DNA from: Akkermansiaceae bacterium
GTDB taxonomy: Bacteria; Verrucomicrobiota; Verrucomicrobiia; Verrucomicrobiales; Akkermansiaceae
Length of the DNA: 7,933 nucleotides
Direction of reading: 5' to 3'
Assembly: GCA_023300065.1 (NCBI GenBank)
Contig: JALZWJ010000300.1
Span: 1 to 7,933, forward strand
Shown here: in pieces, positions 7,086 to 7,933 of the stretch
How the letters are laid out: each line of letters starts with the position of its first letter
Numbering within the stretch: the first letter of the stretch is position 1
Program-made: the position numbers and the translations under genes
Notes under the pieces: model-generated
What the model was told of the DNA's origin: nothing
The model's database searches: none
The model's input: the letters and a program-made list of their open reading frames with translations, nothing else

Positions 7086-7109
7086 GAGGATTTCAATCAC
7101 GAAATCCTC
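7086..7109. repeat. Perfect 9-bp inverted repeat in the gdhA leader
   Basis: The arms GAGGATTTC (7086-7094) and GAAATCCTC (7101-7109) are exact reverse complements separated by the six bases AATCAC. The element starts 17 bases upstream of the glutamate dehydrogenase ATG. It could be a dimeric-repressor operator or an RNA hairpin in the leader. No T-run follows on either strand, so it is not an ordinary terminator. Confidence 0.7.
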
Positions 7110-7187
7110 AGGAAGAGTGAATGACTCAAAATTCCATCACTCGGCCCCTTCTCTTGACAGATCCCACTCCCTCTTCAAGCTCCAGCT

Positions 7188-7424
7188 GTGCCCTCGGAAC
7201 CCATTACTACTCACGGCGAAGTCTTGAAGATTTTTAGTGAACGTGCCTTTCAGGTTGCTCTTCCTAACGGGAAGAAAGTGATCGCCCACCCTGCTAAAAG
7301 TATGCTGGCCCGGAAGGGTGAGATCATTGAAGGCGCGGTGGTCGCCTTAGAGATGACCCCCTTTGACTTTGAGAAGGCCCGCATCTCTGATGTGGTGACT
7401 GCGGGCTCGGTTTCGGGGTCCTAG
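7188..7424 (+). CDS. infA: Translation initiation factor IF-1
   Basis: IF-1 binds the ribosomal A site and helps IF-2 and IF-3 during initiation. The 78-residue product is a single S1-type OB fold that aligns along its length with IF-1: GEVLKIFSERAFQVALPNGK (10-29) corresponds to the family's GxVxExLxNxxFxVxLENG, IAHPAKSML to the AHISGKM region, and VVALEMTPFDFEKARI (51-66) to the VxVELSPYDLxKGRI end. It is divergent: the RKNYIRIL-like segment is replaced by LARKGEIIEGA, and a short N-terminal and a Ser/Gly C-terminal tail take it past the usual 72 residues. The start is GTG; the upstream in-frame stop is near 7155 and there is no alternative ATG. No Shine-Dalgarno sequence is visible. A TTGACA at 7154-7159 lacks a partner -10. 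The gene lies 38 bases before selB and is probably co-transcribed with it. Confidence 0.85.
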   Translation: MPSEPITTHGEVLKIFSERAFQVALPNGKKVIAHPAKSMLARKGEIIEGAVVALEMTPFDFEKARISDVVTAGSVSGS

Positions 7425-7462
7425 AATTTCGCATTTTCTGACTCCTGCTTTATCCTCCCGCA

Positions 7463-7933
7463 ATGCCTCGTAATTTCATCATCGGCACTGCCGGTCACAT
7501 CGATCACGGCAAGTCCACCCTCGTGCACACTCTGACTGGGACGAATCCCGATCGGCTCCCTGAGGAAAAGGAGCGAGGCGTGACGATTGAGCTCGGCTTT
7601 GCTCATTTCTCTCTCCCCATCCCGCAGACCTCGAGCGATACCTTTGAAATCGGAGTGGTGGATGTCCCCGGCCACGCGGACTTCGTCAATAATATGGTGG
7701 CCGGAGTTGGTTCCATCGACCTCGCTATCTTCATTGTGGCGGCGGATGACTCTTGGATGCCGCAGTCTGAGGAGCATCTCCAAATCCTCACCTACCTTGG
7801 GATCACGAACTTCATCGTCACTCCGCTCAGCTTTCTTTCGGGCACCTTTTACACGCTTGATAGCCTGCCGCCTGTGATGCAGTTTATCAGCCACATTAAC
7901 CCAGTGTTCTACCTGATCGACGGCTTGCGCTTT
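7463..7933 (+). CDS. selB: SelB, selenocysteine-specific elongation factor, 5' part with aberrant end
   Basis: SelB delivers Sec-tRNA to ribosomes at recoded UGA codons. The frame runs off the window after 157 codons. Residues 1-113 are a clear SelB-type GTPase start: IGTAGHIDHGKSTL (P-loop/G1, 7-20), the SelB-like TGTNPDRLPEEKERGVTIEL (25-44, including switch 1/G2), DVPGHADFVNNM (G3, 67-78) and AADDSWMPQSEEHLQIL (93-109). From about residue 114-120 the similarity ends. The expected (N/T)KxD G4 motif is absent, replaced in frame by a sequence that reads like the end of an ABC-2 permease. So only about 7463-7822 should be used as selB. The gene follows infA by 38 bases; no Shine-Dalgarno sequence precedes the ATG. 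If genuine upstream, it implies that the organism incorporates selenocysteine, although no selenoprotein gene or SECIS element is visible here. Confidence 0.85.
   Translation, partial: MPRNFIIGTAGHIDHGKSTLVHTLTGTNPDRLPEEKERGVTIELGFAHFSLPIPQTSSDTFEIGVVDVPGHADFVNNMVAGVGSIDLAIFIVAADDSWMPQSEEHLQILTYLGITNFIVTPLSFLSGTFYTLDSLPPVMQFISHINPVFYLIDGLRF
7802..7933 (+). other. ABC-2 permease-like tail joined in frame to selB (probable chimera)
   Basis: The translation from about 7802 onward includes PLSFLSGTFYTLDSLPPVMQ and then FISHINPVFYLIDGLRF. Both are characteristic of the last periplasmic loop and helix of ABC-2 type transport permeases, where a conserved block of the form P-L-x-F-L-S-G-x-F-Y, L-P, N-P and D-G-x-R is usual. 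Nothing of this kind occurs in SelB. The codons for I-T-N-F-I-V-T (7802-7822) fit both proteins, so the junction probably lies in a short shared stretch. The frame is open across it by chance or because both parents share phase. Whether it is an assembly error or a real rearrangement cannot be decided from the sequence alone; the former is far more likely at a contig edge. Confidence 0.75.

Noticed and set aside
7154..7182. Perfect TTGACA (7154-7159) as an infA promoter
   Set aside because: No -10-like hexamer lies 16-19 bases downstream (AAGCTC at 17), and the transcript would start at or inside the coding region.
7421..7894. 157-codon minus-strand ORF at the right edge
   Set aside because: It is antisense to the clear SelB GTPase domain and resembles nothing known; it also spans the chimeric junction.

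Overview
The window looks like a chromosomal piece of a GC-rich Gram-negative bacterium, most likely Verrucomicrobiota (Verrucomicrobiales-like). This rests on protein style: a secreted purple-acid-phosphatase-like enzyme with a planctomycete/verrucomicrobial-type C-terminal beta-sandwich, CTC-dominated leucine usage, a lipoprotein with a lipobox, and no recognisable Shine-Dalgarno sequence before any start. The assignment is inference, since no rRNA or marker-gene search could be run. The odd length and the chimeric right edge suggest this is a whole metagenomic contig or its end.

Layout. Positions 18-5479 are a tightly packed five-gene block on the minus strand, transcribed in the order secreted metallophosphatase, TPR-like secreted protein, ispH, rhomboid protease, EamA-family transporter. 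Gaps are 2, 72, -8 and 11 bases, so one operon is likely. A short divergent intergenic region (5480-5573) carries a good sigma70-like promoter for a small plus-strand lipoprotein (5574-5786), whose mRNA would be almost leaderless, and a weaker -10 element facing the phosphatase operon. The lipoprotein converges with a minus-strand glutamate dehydrogenase gene (5798-7069). A second divergent region (7070-7187) holds a perfect 9-bp inverted repeat in the dehydrogenase leader. To its right are infA (IF-1, GTG start) and the beginning of selB.

The genes are mostly housekeeping: isoprenoid synthesis (ispH), ammonium/glutamate metabolism, translation (infA, selB), phosphate-ester hydrolysis outside the cytoplasm, membrane proteolysis and small-molecule transport. 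I see no CRISPR array, transposon, phage gene, tRNA or rRNA, and no convincing undescribed system.

The most notable point is at the right edge. The selB reading frame stops resembling SelB near residue 114-120, before the G4 motif, and continues in frame as a stretch that reads like the C-terminal part of an ABC-2 transporter permease. This is most simply a chimeric contig end joined through a short shared sequence, not a biological fusion.
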